This document shows positions 1 through 8,545 of a stretch of DNA of 64,000 nucleotides, in pieces. The translations under genes were made by a program, and so were the position numbers. Numbering within the stretch: the first letter of the stretch is position 1; each line of letters opens with the position of its first letter. Source of the DNA: Opitutaceae bacterium (GTDB lineage: Bacteria > Verrucomicrobiota > Verrucomicrobiia > Opitutales > Opitutaceae); the NCBI GenBank assembly GCA_028280945.1, contig JANQKV010000008.1, forward strand, positions 62,001 to 126,000. The letters are read 5' to 3'. A model generated the notes under the pieces. It was not told the DNA's origin. It was given only the letters and a program-made list of their open reading frames with translations, and ran no database searches.

Positions 1-1980
1 TTTCACGTTGAGCTGCATGCGCCAGGACTCACGGGCGTAGGCGATCATCGCATCAAAGCGGGTATAGGATGGGAGCGACCATTGGGGATTGGGCAGGGCC
101 GCTTTGCGTTCATCCATGTAGTAGGCTCCCACTCCGAACGATAGCCCCTTGGCCTCGCCTTGCTGCACGGTGTATTTGGTCCACACGCTGCCACTCCAGT
201 CGGCGGCACCCCGCAAGGAGGAGCCCACGGCGAAACGGTTGTCGCGGCTGACATAGGCGTCGTTGTAGGCGGCGGCCAAAACGACATCCCATCCGGGACT
301 CAGTTCGCCGGTTATATCGAGCTCCACTCCGTTGCTCCGCTGTTCACCGACTTGCACCCGGAAGGTGGGGTCCGCCGGATCGGGCGTGCTGACATTGCTC
401 TTGGTGATGCGGTAGGTTGCGAGGGTGGCGGCGAGCTTCCCGGACAGGAATTCCTGCTTGAGGCCAACCTCGAACTGCTGTCCTTCCTCGGGATCCAGGA
501 AGGAACCGTCGGCCTTTCTTCCGCTCGTGATGGGGGAGAAGGAGGTGCTGTAGCTGGCATATAGCGTCGAGGTCGACGTCGCTTGATACACCACGCCCGC
601 TTGAGGACTTACCGCTGAATCCCGGCTGCTACGAGAGATGGCCTGGCCCAGCCGGTCGAAGGACTTGTAACGCACCGAGTCGTAGCGGGCTCCGACCAAC
701 AGCTTCCACGCTTCGCCCACGGCGATGAGGTCCTGGGCGTAGATTCCCACCACGTCGGTGGTATTGTCGTCGGCAAATATGGGGAACGAGAAGCCCGGTT
801 GAGCCCCGTATACGGGAGCGAAAACATCGAGGTCGTCCAAGGCTTGGAAAATGAAATCGTAAGCGCCGCGGGAGCGGTAGAGTTCCACTCCGGCCACGAG
901 TTGATGACTCAGGTCGGCCGTTTCGAAGCGGCCGATCAGCTCATGCTGGAGGTTGATATTGTCGGACCATTCGGTCGTGGCGTAAGCCACCCGGTTTGCG
1001 GTGCGGTTGTCGGCGGCGATCCGCCAGGCGGAGCGCAGATTGTAGTCTCCCTCGGTTCGGGCGACGCTGAGGTTTTGGCGGAGGGACCATTGCTCGTTGA
1101 GTTGATGATCGACCATGGACGAAACGAAGAGCGACGTGACGTCGTTCTTGCCGTCGGGCTCACCGAGGAAACGCTCGATCGGCAACTCCAGTACGACGGG
1201 GTGGGTGGGCAGCCCGAGATCCCAGGTGAAGTTGGTGTGTTTGTATTCCGCTTCCACCGTCCAGCTCGTGCGGTCGCTGATCGCCCAAGTGAGAACCGGG
1301 GCAATGAACTCGCTCTGGTTTTCCACGTGATCGCGGAAGCTGCCAGCGTCCTCGTAGGCGAGGTTCAGTCGGTAAAACACCCGCTCTGTCAGCGGGCCGG
1401 TGGTATCGAGCTCGGCGCGGTAAAAATCATCCGTGCCGACGATGGCGGTGGCACGCGTCTGCGGCCGGGCGAGCGGTCTTTTGGTCAGGGTGTTGGTGAT
1501 ACCCCCCGGTTGGAGCGTGCCGTAGAGAACGGAACCCGGCCCTTTCAGAACCTCGAAGCGTTCGACGTTGGCCGCATCCCGCAGCGTGTAGAAGCCGAGA
1601 TCCCGGAAGCCATTGCGCAGCGTGATAAAACCGGAATCAAACCCCCGAATGAATGCGCCGAAGTTTTGCGTGCCGCCATATCCCGGCTTGCGTTGAGCCC
1701 CCGAAACATTGTCGAGCGCCTCCCCCAGGGAAACCAGCCGCCGATCTTCGATGAGTTCCCGGGCGACGACATTGATGGAGAGGGGCAGATCGCGCAGGGC
1801 TGCGCCGATCTTGGTACCGGTGAGCGCATCGGTGGCGCGGTAGTTCTCGATAGGGTCGCCTTGGACGACAAAGTTTTCCAGTTCCACGGTCTCAGTCGGC
1901 GAGGTCGATGGAGCGATTTGGGCCAGCGCGATGTCGGGCGCGAACAAGATCAGCAGGAATATGGTTTTGATGGGTTTCAT
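1..1980 (-). CDS. TonB-dependent siderophore receptor, C-terminus cut by window edge
   Basis: Reading leftward from an ATG at 1980, 660 codons stay open to the window edge, so the last strands of the barrel are missing. The N-terminus is a signal peptide ending in ALAQ. A short TonB-box-like segment (ETVELENFVV) follows, then a plug domain with VLKGPGSVLYGTLQPGG, the motif of FhuA/FpvA-type siderophore receptors, and long barrel strands. It would sit in the outer membrane and import a chelated metal using TonB energy. It is the last visible gene of the leftward operon that begins with merC at 4543 and lies 43 bp after an ABC ATPase. The merC-headed promoter suggests a metal other than, or besides, iron, but the ligand cannot be read from sequence. 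Confidence 0.9.
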   Translation of the reverse strand, partial: MKPIKTIFLLILFAPDIALAQIAPSTSPTETVELENFVVQGDPIENYRATDALTGTKIGAALRDLPLSINVVARELIEDRRLVSLGEALDNVSGAQRKPGYGGTQNFGAFIRGFDSGFITLRNGFRDLGFYTLRDAANVERFEVLKGPGSVLYGTLQPGGITNTLTKRPLARPQTRATAIVGTDDFYRAELDTTGPLTERVFYRLNLAYEDAGSFRDHVENQSEFIAPVLTWAISDRTSWTVEAEYKHTNFTWDLGLPTHPVVLELPIERFLGEPDGKNDVTSLFVSSMVDHQLNEQWSLRQNLSVARTEGDYNLRSAWRIAADNRTANRVAYATTEWSDNINLQHELIGRFETADLSHQLVAGVELYRSRGAYDFIFQALDDLDVFAPVYGAQPGFSFPIFADDNTTDVVGIYAQDLIAVGEAWKLLVGARYDSVRYKSFDRLGQAISRSSRDSAVSPQAGVVYQATSTSTLYASYSTSFSPITSGRKADGSFLDPEEGQQFEVGLKQEFLSGKLAATLATYRITKSNVSTPDPADPTFRVQVGEQRSNGVELDITGELSPGWDVVLAAAYNDAYVSRDNRFAVGSSLRGAADWSGSVWTKYTVQQGEAKGLSFGVGAYYMDERKAALPNPQWSLPSYTRFDAMIAYARESWRMQLNVK

Positions 1981-2023
1981 GTGAGGATAAGGGGGATTGC
2001 TGCGGAAAGAGGGGGGAGGGTGG

Positions 2024-2725
2024 TCAACCGGACATGGCCTCGAGGTAGAGTTTCTCGAAGCCGGTGTGGGTGAGCTCGGTGGTGGGGAGATGGTGGATCA
2101 GCCGACCCTCCGACATGATGCCAACGTTGGTGGCATCCTCGCGGGCGCGGAACAGGTCGTGGGTCGCCATGAGAATCGCCACGCCTTGCTCGCGTAATTG
2201 TCTGAGCAATTGGCTGAACTCGTGGCTGGCGCTGGGGTCGAGGCCGCTGGTGGGTTCATCGAGCAGAAGGACCTTGGCTTGTTTGGCGATCGCGATGGCG
2301 ATGCCGACCTTCTGGCGCATACCCTTTGAGTAGCCCCGGACGCGACGGTCATGGGCTTCACGTTGCAGTCCGGCTTCATCAAGAAATTTGCGGAGTTCGC
2401 TGTCCGGGTAGCGCCGTCCGCCGAGCTCGGCGAAGTAGGCGAGGTTCTCCACGCCGGTGAAGTGACCGTAGAGATTAACCTGCTCGGGGATGTAAGCGAG
2501 GCGGCGTTTGGTCTCCAGCGGCTCAGCCGTGACATCGAGCCCGTCGATCAAGGCGCGACCGGCATCGGGTTTTAAAAAGCCCAGCAGGCAATTGATGGTG
2601 GTGGTCTTGCCCGCCCCGTTGGGACCAAGCAGGGCAAAGAGCTCGCCGGGAGCGATGGAGAGACTGAGCGAGTCGACGGCGATGTGCGCCCCAAAACGTT
2701 TGGTAAGCTTTACTAGTCGGAGCAT
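2024..2725 (-). CDS. ABC transporter ATP-binding protein (ABC-2/NosF type)
   Basis: A 233-residue stand-alone nucleotide-binding domain. Visible motifs are Walker A GPNGAGKTT near residue 35, signature YSKGMRQK near 135 and Walker B VLLLDEPTSGLD near 155, followed by the switch His in ATHD. The shape matches ATPases that partner ABC-2 permeases (NosF/CcmA-like exporters). No permease lies next to it: it is preceded 55 bp upstream by an FmdB-like gene and followed 43 bp downstream by the truncated TonB receptor. Its permease may lie beyond the left edge, or it may use the permease fusion encoded at 4939-8538. Confidence 0.9.
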   Translation of the reverse strand: MLRLVKLTKRFGAHIAVDSLSLSIAPGELFALLGPNGAGKTTTINCLLGFLKPDAGRALIDGLDVTAEPLETKRRLAYIPEQVNLYGHFTGVENLAYFAELGGRRYPDSELRKFLDEAGLQREAHDRRVRGYSKGMRQKVGIAIAIAKQAKVLLLDEPTSGLDPSASHEFSQLLRQLREQGVAILMATHDLFRAREDATNVGIMSEGRLIHHLPTTELTHTGFEKLYLEAMSG

Positions 2726-2780
2726 GGTCGGCGGAACGATGGAATTTGCTTCGTCGAGGTCAGGTGGGATCGCTCCCGGT

Positions 2781-3077
2781 TCAGGAGGGCTTGAGCACCG
2801 ACGGTGCGTGGGTATCGCCGGCCGTCTTCACATAGCGACCCGCTCCCTCCTTCTCATATCGGGTGAAGCCGTGCTGGGCCAGGTTGGCCGGGTCGAGTTT
2901 GCTCTTTTGCGCACTCGTTCCGTGCTTCAGGGGCAGATTGGGGGCGGTGACGATTCGCCGGATGGGCTCCCCCGAATGGGGCAAATGGGTGAGGGCGGGT
3001 TCGTCGAGTCGTTGCATGATTTCAAACGTCGGCCCGTCGCCTTCCGGCGTGATGATTTGATAAACGTAGATGGGCAT
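2781..3077 (-). CDS. FmdB-like small protein lacking the zinc-ribbon cysteines
   Basis: A 98-residue protein. I place the start at 3077 because MPIYVYQ is the usual opening of FmdB-family proteins and the longer upstream reading has no family resemblance. FmdB proteins normally carry a CxxC...CxxC zinc ribbon. Here the corresponding positions hold no cysteine, and the protein continues with RRIVTAPNLP and a charged tail. It follows a 74-residue gene by 5 bp and precedes an ABC ATPase, so it is probably co-transcribed. The function of the cysteine-free branch is unknown to me. Loss of a zinc site would suit a locus that seems tuned to low zinc, but such versions may simply be normal in this phylum. 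Confidence 0.65.
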   Translation of the reverse strand: MPIYVYQIITPEGDGPTFEIMQRLDEPALTHLPHSGEPIRRIVTAPNLPLKHGTSAQKSKLDPANLAQHGFTRYEKEGAGRYVKTAGDTHAPSVLKPS

Positions 3078-3082
3078 CGGGA

Positions 3083-3307
3083 TCAGGCGGAGGCAGCCTC
3101 CTGCTGGGCTCGGGCGAACCATCGCAGCAGGTTTTGGTAATGGTCCTCGCCGTAGAGCTTGCGCAATTGGCGCGTGTGTGGGTCGCGCTCATTTTGCAGC
3201 GCGTTGAGCCGTTGGGCGATGTAGGAGGGAGTGAGGGCGATGCCGCACTTGACAGTGATACAGTGCTGCCAGGCAGCGTAAGAGGAGGGAATGATTTCGT
3301 CGTTCAT
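3083..3307 (-). CDS. Small conserved-looking hypothetical protein (74 aa)
   Basis: The likely start is the ATG at 3307 (MNDEIIPSSYAAWQHCITV); a longer reading from 3460 adds only Arg/Pro-rich residues typical of non-coding translation. It has two cysteines or fewer, no membrane segment, and a basic helical C-terminus (LRKLYGEDHYQNLLRWF). It ends 5 bp before the FmdB-like gene, which argues for co-expression. I do not recognise the family. Confidence 0.6.
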   Translation of the reverse strand: MNDEIIPSSYAAWQHCITVKCGIALTPSYIAQRLNALQNERDPHTRQLRKLYGEDHYQNLLRWFARAQQEAASA

Positions 3308-3512
3308 TTCAGGGCGCAGAACCGGTGCAGCCGTCGGGGGGAGCAAGGAACCGTCCGAGAAGTCCCGCTTGGGGGCGGGTCGGCCGGGTTGAACGAACGC
3401 GTTCAGCCGAAGCGTCCGTGGCCGCAGTCCCGCCCCACGTGGGGTTGGGTGCAGCCGCAAGTCGACGGCGCATGCGGGCCGTCGATGTCAGGAGGAGGAG
3501 ACTTCCTCTGAA
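3308..3512. other. Short intergenic stretch, no gene seen
   Basis: About 205 bases between the His-rich gene and the 74-residue gene. It contains G/C-rich potential hairpins, including the short inverted repeat TGAACG/CGTTCA near 3387-3402, and no convincing reading frame. It could hold a second internal promoter for the downstream small genes; nothing decisive is visible. Confidence 0.3.
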
Positions 3513-3998
3513 TCAGGTTCCGGGAGGGGCGCGGCTCGGCGGTTGGCGGATACCCGACGATCCGTCATGCAACAAGGCGGACGGAAACACGTGGGCGACA
3601 AATTCGATCCGTGCGTCGGTGACATTGACCGGACTGAAACTCTGGCCCAAGTGTCCTTCGGCGAAGACCGCAATGATGCAGGTGTCTTCGGAGGACTGAC
3701 CGGGGGCCGGCGAATCGCTGTGACGGGAGTCATGATGAGTGCAGCCTGACGACGTGTGGTCGTGGGCGTGCGGAGCCTCGTGGGCGTGCAGTTTCGCGTG
3801 GGCCAGCGGATCAGCTGCCAACCAAACCACGGTCAACATGATCCCGATCGTGGAGACCGCAGTGATGCGTCCCCAAGGGGTCAAGCGGGCGGATGAGGGC
3901 CGGATGAAGCGCACGGAAAGGACGGGTCGATCAGCGAGGAAACCCGGCGACCTCAATCTTCGCTGCGGTGGTCGCAGCGATGGCGCCGGCAGAGCCAA
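3513..3998 (-). CDS. His-rich secreted or periplasmic protein (DUF2946-like)
   Basis: Up to 161 residues with a hydrophobic segment (ITAVSTIGIMLTVVWLAA) that can act as signal or anchor. A histidine-rich stretch follows (HAHEAPHAHDHTSSGCTHHDSRH), then a tail ending PPSRAPPGT that resembles small DUF2946-type proteins found near metal transport genes. The ATG at 3998 overlaps the 3' end of merC1 by 46 bases; a GTG just past the merC1 stop could be the true start without losing the hydrophobic segment. The histidines suggest periplasmic Zn/Cu/Ni buffering next to the membrane protein MerC and the TonB receptor of the same operon. That role is inference. Confidence 0.65.
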   Translation of the reverse strand: MALPAPSLRPPQRRLRSPGFLADRPVLSVRFIRPSSARLTPWGRITAVSTIGIMLTVVWLAADPLAHAKLHAHEAPHAHDHTSSGCTHHDSRHSDSPAPGQSSEDTCIIAVFAEGHLGQSFSPVNVTDARIEFVAHVFPSALLHDGSSGIRQPPSRAPPGT

Positions 3999-4543
3999 AA
4001 GTTGCGCGCATGGCCGATGACCAAAAACAATCCGCCCAGCGAGTTAAGCAGGGCTTCACCGGTCCAGAGCGAGGCCGGTCCGGCGGAAGCGATGGTTGCA
4101 GAATCAGTTGCGTCGACCGGGCAACATGCCGCACAGCCTGCCGCTTCTCCGTGCGCTTGGGCTAAATGTGTTGCCTCCGCCTCGGCTGCTTCGGGTGGGG
4201 TGGCGGCCCCATGACTCGTCAGCTCTGCTAGGGTTGCGAATGACAGCACCGCGAGTCCCGCCACGATGCAGCCGATCACAAACCGGTCCCGGTGTCGCCG
4301 ACACCCGCTGAAGGCGGCGAGCAGGGAGGTCGGGAAAACCAAGAGCAGCATGCCAAGGTGGAAGTGTTCGCTCACCCAAACCGTGTTGGCCAGCAACGGC
4401 AGGGCCACCAACAGGATCGGTGTCGCCAGGCAGTGAATTCCACACAACACGGCCAGAATAATGGCCGTGCGGTCCAACCAGGACTGGCCCTTGAAGGAGA
4501 GGGCGGATGAAGCGGCAGTGATGGCTTCTGCGGGTGACGACAT
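3953..4543 (-). CDS. MerC-domain membrane protein, copy 1
   Basis: A 196-residue protein with four predicted membrane segments. It opens with DRTAIILAVLCGIHCLATPILL, the cysteine-bearing first helix typical of MerC-domain proteins, and has a Cys/His tail (FWLCRRHRCDHRSED). MerC was defined in mercury resistance, but chromosomal MerC-domain proteins without other mer genes are common and may move or sense other soft metals. No merA/merR is present here. It heads the leftward operon toward the TonB receptor at the window edge. A conserved 17-bp box lies 51 bp upstream. Its first ~250 bases are nearly identical to merC copy 2 at 12536, which indicates recent duplication or gene conversion. Confidence 0.85.
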   Translation of the reverse strand: MSSPAEAITAASSALSFKGQSWLDRTAIILAVLCGIHCLATPILLVALPLLANTVWVSEHFHLGMLLLVFPTSLLAAFSGCRRHRDRFVIGCIVAGLAVLSFATLAELTSHGAATPPEAAEAEATHLAQAHGEAAGCAACCPVDATDSATIASAGPASLWTGEALLNSLGGLFLVIGHARNFWLCRRHRCDHRSED

Positions 4544-4579
4544 GGGAAAAGCGTGGACGAAAGATGAGACTGCGGGCAG

Positions 4580-4934
4580 TTATTTCAGCAGTCTAGCAAA
4601 GTCGTCAAGGGGGGGCAAATCGACCGAGAACCACTCGAGGTTGAGGTCAGCCAACCGTTCCCGTTGGGTTTCCAATCTTTCGGCCGGGTTCACTACGACC
4701 ACGTTCAGGTGCGCAGTAGCGAACTGACGAATCGCTCGGTCGAACATGACGGAGCGGACAGCGTGAGAGGCGTTGGGACGTCCGAAGGTTTCAGCGAAAG
4801 GGTAGTCGATCGCCTCACGAATCTGTAGCGCCATGGGATCTTTCCAACGCACCGTCAGGCGTGGCGGCTTCACTGGCCCGATTGTGCAGCGTCCACAACA
4901 TGGTCTCGGGAACGTCAGCAAGTTCAGGTTTCAT
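4580..4934 (-). pseudogene. Truncated, frameshifted SAM-dependent methyltransferase (COG3315/LCM-like)
   Basis: From an ATG at 4934, four bases after the permease stop, translation gives MKPELADVPETMLWTLHNRA and continues to about residue 31. The homologous reading then jumps frame (one extra A near 4830) into DPMALQIREAIDYPFAETFG and RSVMFDRAIRQFA...WFSVDLPP. These blocks are the N-terminal signature of the leucine-carboxyl-methyltransferase/PPM family of O-methyltransferases, normally about 270 residues. The SAM-binding glycine motif is degraded (VVVNPAERLET), and similarity stops after ~110 residues exactly where the 17-bp box begins. The gene was probably the last member of the merC2/TonB/ABC operon and lost its 3' part when the box-merC1 segment was placed there. 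Confidence 0.7.
4594..4616 (-). promoter_or_regulatory. Conserved regulatory box, copy 1 (upstream of merC1)
   Basis: On the minus strand a run of C is followed by CTTGACGACTTTGCTAG, identical to four of the other five copies in the window, then ACTGC. It lies 51 bp before the merC1 start, facing the gene. A truncated methyltransferase frame ends in this sequence. The element could be an operator or part of a regulated promoter. Confidence 0.75.
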
Positions 4935-4938
4935 TGAG

Positions 4939-7900
4939 TCAATCGGATGCCGCGAGATTTCCCTCCAGCGTGACGGTCACGGCTCTCGTGTTGTCCGCAT
5001 GGTCGCGGTCAATCATCTCACGATTAGGATCGAGCACAGCGCGGGCGGGAATGAAGCTGACCGGAATGCTGACCTCCGTCTCGTCAGCAGAAAACTCAAC
5101 GGCGGCGAGATGTTGTTGTTCGCCGGTCTCGTCGGTGAGGAGAACATGGGTAGTATCGCCGAAGGGCATCTCGGTGCGATTGTCACTTCCGATCGGAGCA
5201 AAACGACTGCCAAAGAGGGTCAAGGTGACGACCCAACCTTCACCGTTGGTGTTCGGAGCAGCCGTGGCCGCGCGGAGTTGGTTGTCATGAGTGCGAACTT
5301 CGCCGAGAGCAGCCATCACCCGATCACGGCGGTCAGACGGGACCTCGCGTTGGAAAAAGGTTCTGAGGTCAGCGGCGGTTACCGGATCGGGCGCATCACT
5401 CGCTTCCAGAAAATAACGCGACAGCAGTTCCGCGGTCTCAGCGTAGCCGGTCGCAGCAGCGACAGAGTTCAGCGCGAGAAAGGCTTTTTCCGGCGCGTAG
5501 TCTTCGTCCGTCAGCTGGTCGGCAGGCGGTTCGGTGCCGGGTTCGATGGCGCTGTCCCGCAGGTAGGTCAAAGTCCGGTGATCCACAAGTTCGGCGAGGA
5601 CATCCTTTGTGCCATTTCGTAGCTGGATGAAGTGCTTTGCATCAAGTGCCGGCAGAGCCTCCGTGAAGAGGGGATAGCCCGGCGCCTCGGCCGGGCGCAG
5701 GCCGTTATCCCACCACAGCCGCGAAAGGTGGCGGGCGGTGTGGTAGGCAACCCAGTCGACTTCGCCGTAACCGCCGTGGTCGAACCAAACTTCCTTGGCG
5801 GGTAGGATCACCAGATTGCCGGCATGGATCGGATCTATCAGTCCGGCGGGCGCGGCCGCGATCTGGATCAAGCCATCGGGGTGGGCGCCGTATTGAGCTT
5901 CGAGGAAATCCAAGGCCGCAGTGGCGTCATCAAGTATGCGCTCATGGTTGGGCGCAAACGTCGCCGGAGCATAAGCGCGAACCTCGGTGCCCGCCGCAGA
6001 GGCCGCAGTCAGAGTTTTATAATTTGCGGCGGTGATGGCCCAGTGGTCAGCCGCACTGGCGTTGTGGAACACGCCCGAGTCACCCTCTTCCACGCCGGTG
6101 GCGACAATTTGGAGTGATTCGGCACTTTGCACGCGTAGGGTGAGCGGTCCGCCTTCGCCGATTCCCCCGGTAGTGCGACCCAAGGCGAAGGCAGGCGTGC
6201 CGGGAGCGACAACTGGGCTACGCTCGGCGGGGAGTCCATGCCGCACGCGATTGCCGGGAAGGGTTTCCTCTTCGCCGCGATCGTAACCAAACCTAGGCAG
6301 CCAGTCCGAGGTGATCACGCTGCCATCGGCGAGTAACGTGGTGTTGTAACCGTGATGACTGTAGCCAGTCGGGGCTACGCGATGAGTGAAGGTGACCTTG
6401 GTTTCGCCGCCAGCAGGGATCGGGGTGGCGAGCGTGATCTCGGCGAAGTCGGCACCGTGGCCGTGTCCATGGTCAAGGGGACGAGTGATTTCGAGAACGG
6501 CGTCACCCTGCTTCGCAGCCATGAGCGGTGCATCCTCATGGAGGTTGGCATGAAGGGTGGCTATCGGCTCGGCGTGGGGATTCCGGAGAGTGAAGGTGGC
6601 CTCAAGATCGACCCTTGGTGCCGCGGGATCGAGTTGCACGGTAACGTCGGCACCGGCGATGGCAGGTTGCGCTACTCCCAAAAGAGTTTTGCGAAGGTAC
6701 CGTTCATATTCGATCCGCTCCACGATCTCGTCTTCTCGGGTGTGGAAATCGTTTCGCACATTCATGTTGTGGAATGCGGCCCACACACTGGCCGAGGCGA
6801 TTGCAGCGATCCCTGCGAGGGCGAAACCGGTAGTTCTGCCGATCCGCGATCCATTCCACCACGTCCGCGGGAGCACTCCCCGCCGCCAGAGAACGAGTCC
6901 AAGGGCAAACAGTAGTAGCGCAACGCTGATGTAGTAGCCGGCAAAGTGGACGTAGGCGATGGCGTTCCGCTCGTAGCCAGCAAACTCGGTCCAGTCCCAG
7001 CCATGCACGATCAAGCTGTAGAGCAGTAGGTCGTGCTCCAGCGTCAGGATCTCGTGGAAAATAACGAGCGAGATGATAACCGTGGCAGATATGATGTTGC
7101 CCAGCATCCGACCGCGCGAGACGACCTGGGCGACGACAATGAGCCCGGCATTGGCGACCATTGCGGGGAAATCGATCATCGTCGTGTGGTGCAACAGCAA
7201 CACCCACTCGATCCGTGGTGCGCCGAGAATCAGCTGGCAAACAACCGTGATCAGCGATGGGACGACCGCGAGAACGCCGCACCACCCGAGAATCGCCAGC
7301 ATCTTACCCCCGAAGAAAGTCAGCGTGGGAATGGGGAGGGGGTCAACCAGGAGGTGGGCGCGACTACCGCGCTCGCGGTAGAGGATGTCACCGGCAATAA
7401 AAGCGAGCGTAAGGCAGGCGGGCAGATAGAAGAATTCGGTGGTCCGGTGGAGCACGACTGACGTGAAGGGCAGCTCCATCGTTTCTCCGGTAGCCCCTAC
7501 GCCATACAGTCCAAACCCGGACATCGTGGCCATCAACAAAGTCAGGCTGCCGAGCACGCGGATGAGGAGACTCTTTCCTACCTGACGAAAATCCAGCACC
7601 GCTATGCACCAACTTTGCCACCAGCGAGTGGGACCATTTACGGTCGCGAGCGGGGCGAGCGCCCCCGTCGCAGCAGCAGGAAGATGTTTACCCCTCTTTG
7701 CACCTTTGTCGGCTCCACGCATTTTCCCGAGCAAGTGGCAGCGATCGAAGCGAAGCGCGACCCAAAGCAGGGGGATGACGCCCAGGGCGATGTAGAGCAG
7801 CTTGTTCCACAGGATGGTACCGGTGACGGTCACATATTCGGTCATGCGTTGCTCGGCCGACCAAGTGAACATTTGCTGCTCGAGTGTGGTCTTCTGCAGC

Positions 7901-8538
7901 GGATCGATGAACTGAACCCAGACCGGCGCGCCGGATGAATCCTCGAAGAGAATGTTGACGATCAGGAAAACCGAAAAGATCCCTACCGTCACGATCCAGT
8001 TCCAAACGGTGCGTCCCGTCAGGGCAATGAGGGCAAAGTGAAGGGAGGCATAGGTGAATGCCGCGGGAAGGATGTAGATCGCCCATGCATGAAACCACTG
8101 CCCCCACGGTGTGGCCATGAAGTAGCCCTCAGGCATGAACCAGGGTCCGATCAATGGCAGCAGTAGGATACCCAGGTGGTATCCCGTGAGGACAAAAGTG
8201 ACGCGAAAAAGAGCACTGATGTATTTGGCCCACAGATACGACCTATCCTGAAAAGGTCCGGCGTAGAAGAGTCGGGCAAAGCCGCCGCGGATGTCGCGCA
8301 AAACGGGCAAGGTGGCCAGACCAGTGGCAATCATCATCCCCCACCAGTTGGAGAACATTGCGACGTAGTAAGCCGAGTAGGGCGAGTTACGTGCGATGCG
8401 GCCTGCGCCGATCAGGTCATCCCAGTAGCCGCTGAGCAGATCGCGTAAGGCGACCAATAGCAGCACCCCAAAGCAGATCCAGGTCGACTTCGCCCGGATT
8501 GCGTTGCGCAGCTCTTCCGAAAGGATGGTGGAAAACAT
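4939..8538 (-). CDS. ABC-2 permease fused to degenerate M1-aminopeptidase-like domain
   Basis: A 1199-residue protein; the start MFSTILSEELRNAI at 8538 lies 7 bp after the ATPase stop. The N-terminal half holds about twelve membrane helices in two blocks, as in ABC-2 permease/M1 fusion proteins. The C-terminal half resembles an M1 (gluzincin) aminopeptidase. At the zinc site the expected HExxH reads HTARH (residues 933-937, bases 5728-5742), so both histidines remain but the catalytic Glu is replaced; FTEAL about 23 residues later may supply the third ligand. The GAMEN exopeptidase motif is not recognisable. The protein is therefore probably not a standard peptidase and may bind peptide or metal. 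The partner ATPase and a TonB receptor are immediately upstream in the same operon. Confidence 0.88.
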   Translation of the reverse strand: MFSTILSEELRNAIRAKSTWICFGVLLLVALRDLLSGYWDDLIGAGRIARNSPYSAYYVAMFSNWWGMMIATGLATLPVLRDIRGGFARLFYAGPFQDRSYLWAKYISALFRVTFVLTGYHLGILLLPLIGPWFMPEGYFMATPWGQWFHAWAIYILPAAFTYASLHFALIALTGRTVWNWIVTVGIFSVFLIVNILFEDSSGAPVWVQFIDPLQKTTLEQQMFTWSAEQRMTEYVTVTGTILWNKLLYIALGVIPLLWVALRFDRCHLLGKMRGADKGAKRGKHLPAAATGALAPLATVNGPTRWWQSWCIAVLDFRQVGKSLLIRVLGSLTLLMATMSGFGLYGVGATGETMELPFTSVVLHRTTEFFYLPACLTLAFIAGDILYRERGSRAHLLVDPLPIPTLTFFGGKMLAILGWCGVLAVVPSLITVVCQLILGAPRIEWVLLLHHTTMIDFPAMVANAGLIVVAQVVSRGRMLGNIISATVIISLVIFHEILTLEHDLLLYSLIVHGWDWTEFAGYERNAIAYVHFAGYYISVALLLFALGLVLWRRGVLPRTWWNGSRIGRTTGFALAGIAAIASASVWAAFHNMNVRNDFHTREDEIVERIEYERYLRKTLLGVAQPAIAGADVTVQLDPAAPRVDLEATFTLRNPHAEPIATLHANLHEDAPLMAAKQGDAVLEITRPLDHGHGHGADFAEITLATPIPAGGETKVTFTHRVAPTGYSHHGYNTTLLADGSVITSDWLPRFGYDRGEEETLPGNRVRHGLPAERSPVVAPGTPAFALGRTTGGIGEGGPLTLRVQSAESLQIVATGVEEGDSGVFHNASAADHWAITAANYKTLTAASAAGTEVRAYAPATFAPNHERILDDATAALDFLEAQYGAHPDGLIQIAAAPAGLIDPIHAGNLVILPAKEVWFDHGGYGEVDWVAYHTARHLSRLWWDNGLRPAEAPGYPLFTEALPALDAKHFIQLRNGTKDVLAELVDHRTLTYLRDSAIEPGTEPPADQLTDEDYAPEKAFLALNSVAAATGYAETAELLSRYFLEASDAPDPVTAADLRTFFQREVPSDRRDRVMAALGEVRTHDNQLRAATAAPNTNGEGWVVTLTLFGSRFAPIGSDNRTEMPFGDTTHVLLTDETGEQQHLAAVEFSADETEVSIPVSFIPARAVLDPNREMIDRDHADNTRAVTVTLEGNLAASD

Positions 8539-8545
8539 GGCAGGA

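Noticed and set aside
4580..4921. The 113-codon frame as an intact gene
   Set aside because: Its first 29 residues are out of frame with the family; the true N-terminus (MLWTLHNRA) is in another frame and the 3' end is the regulatory box.
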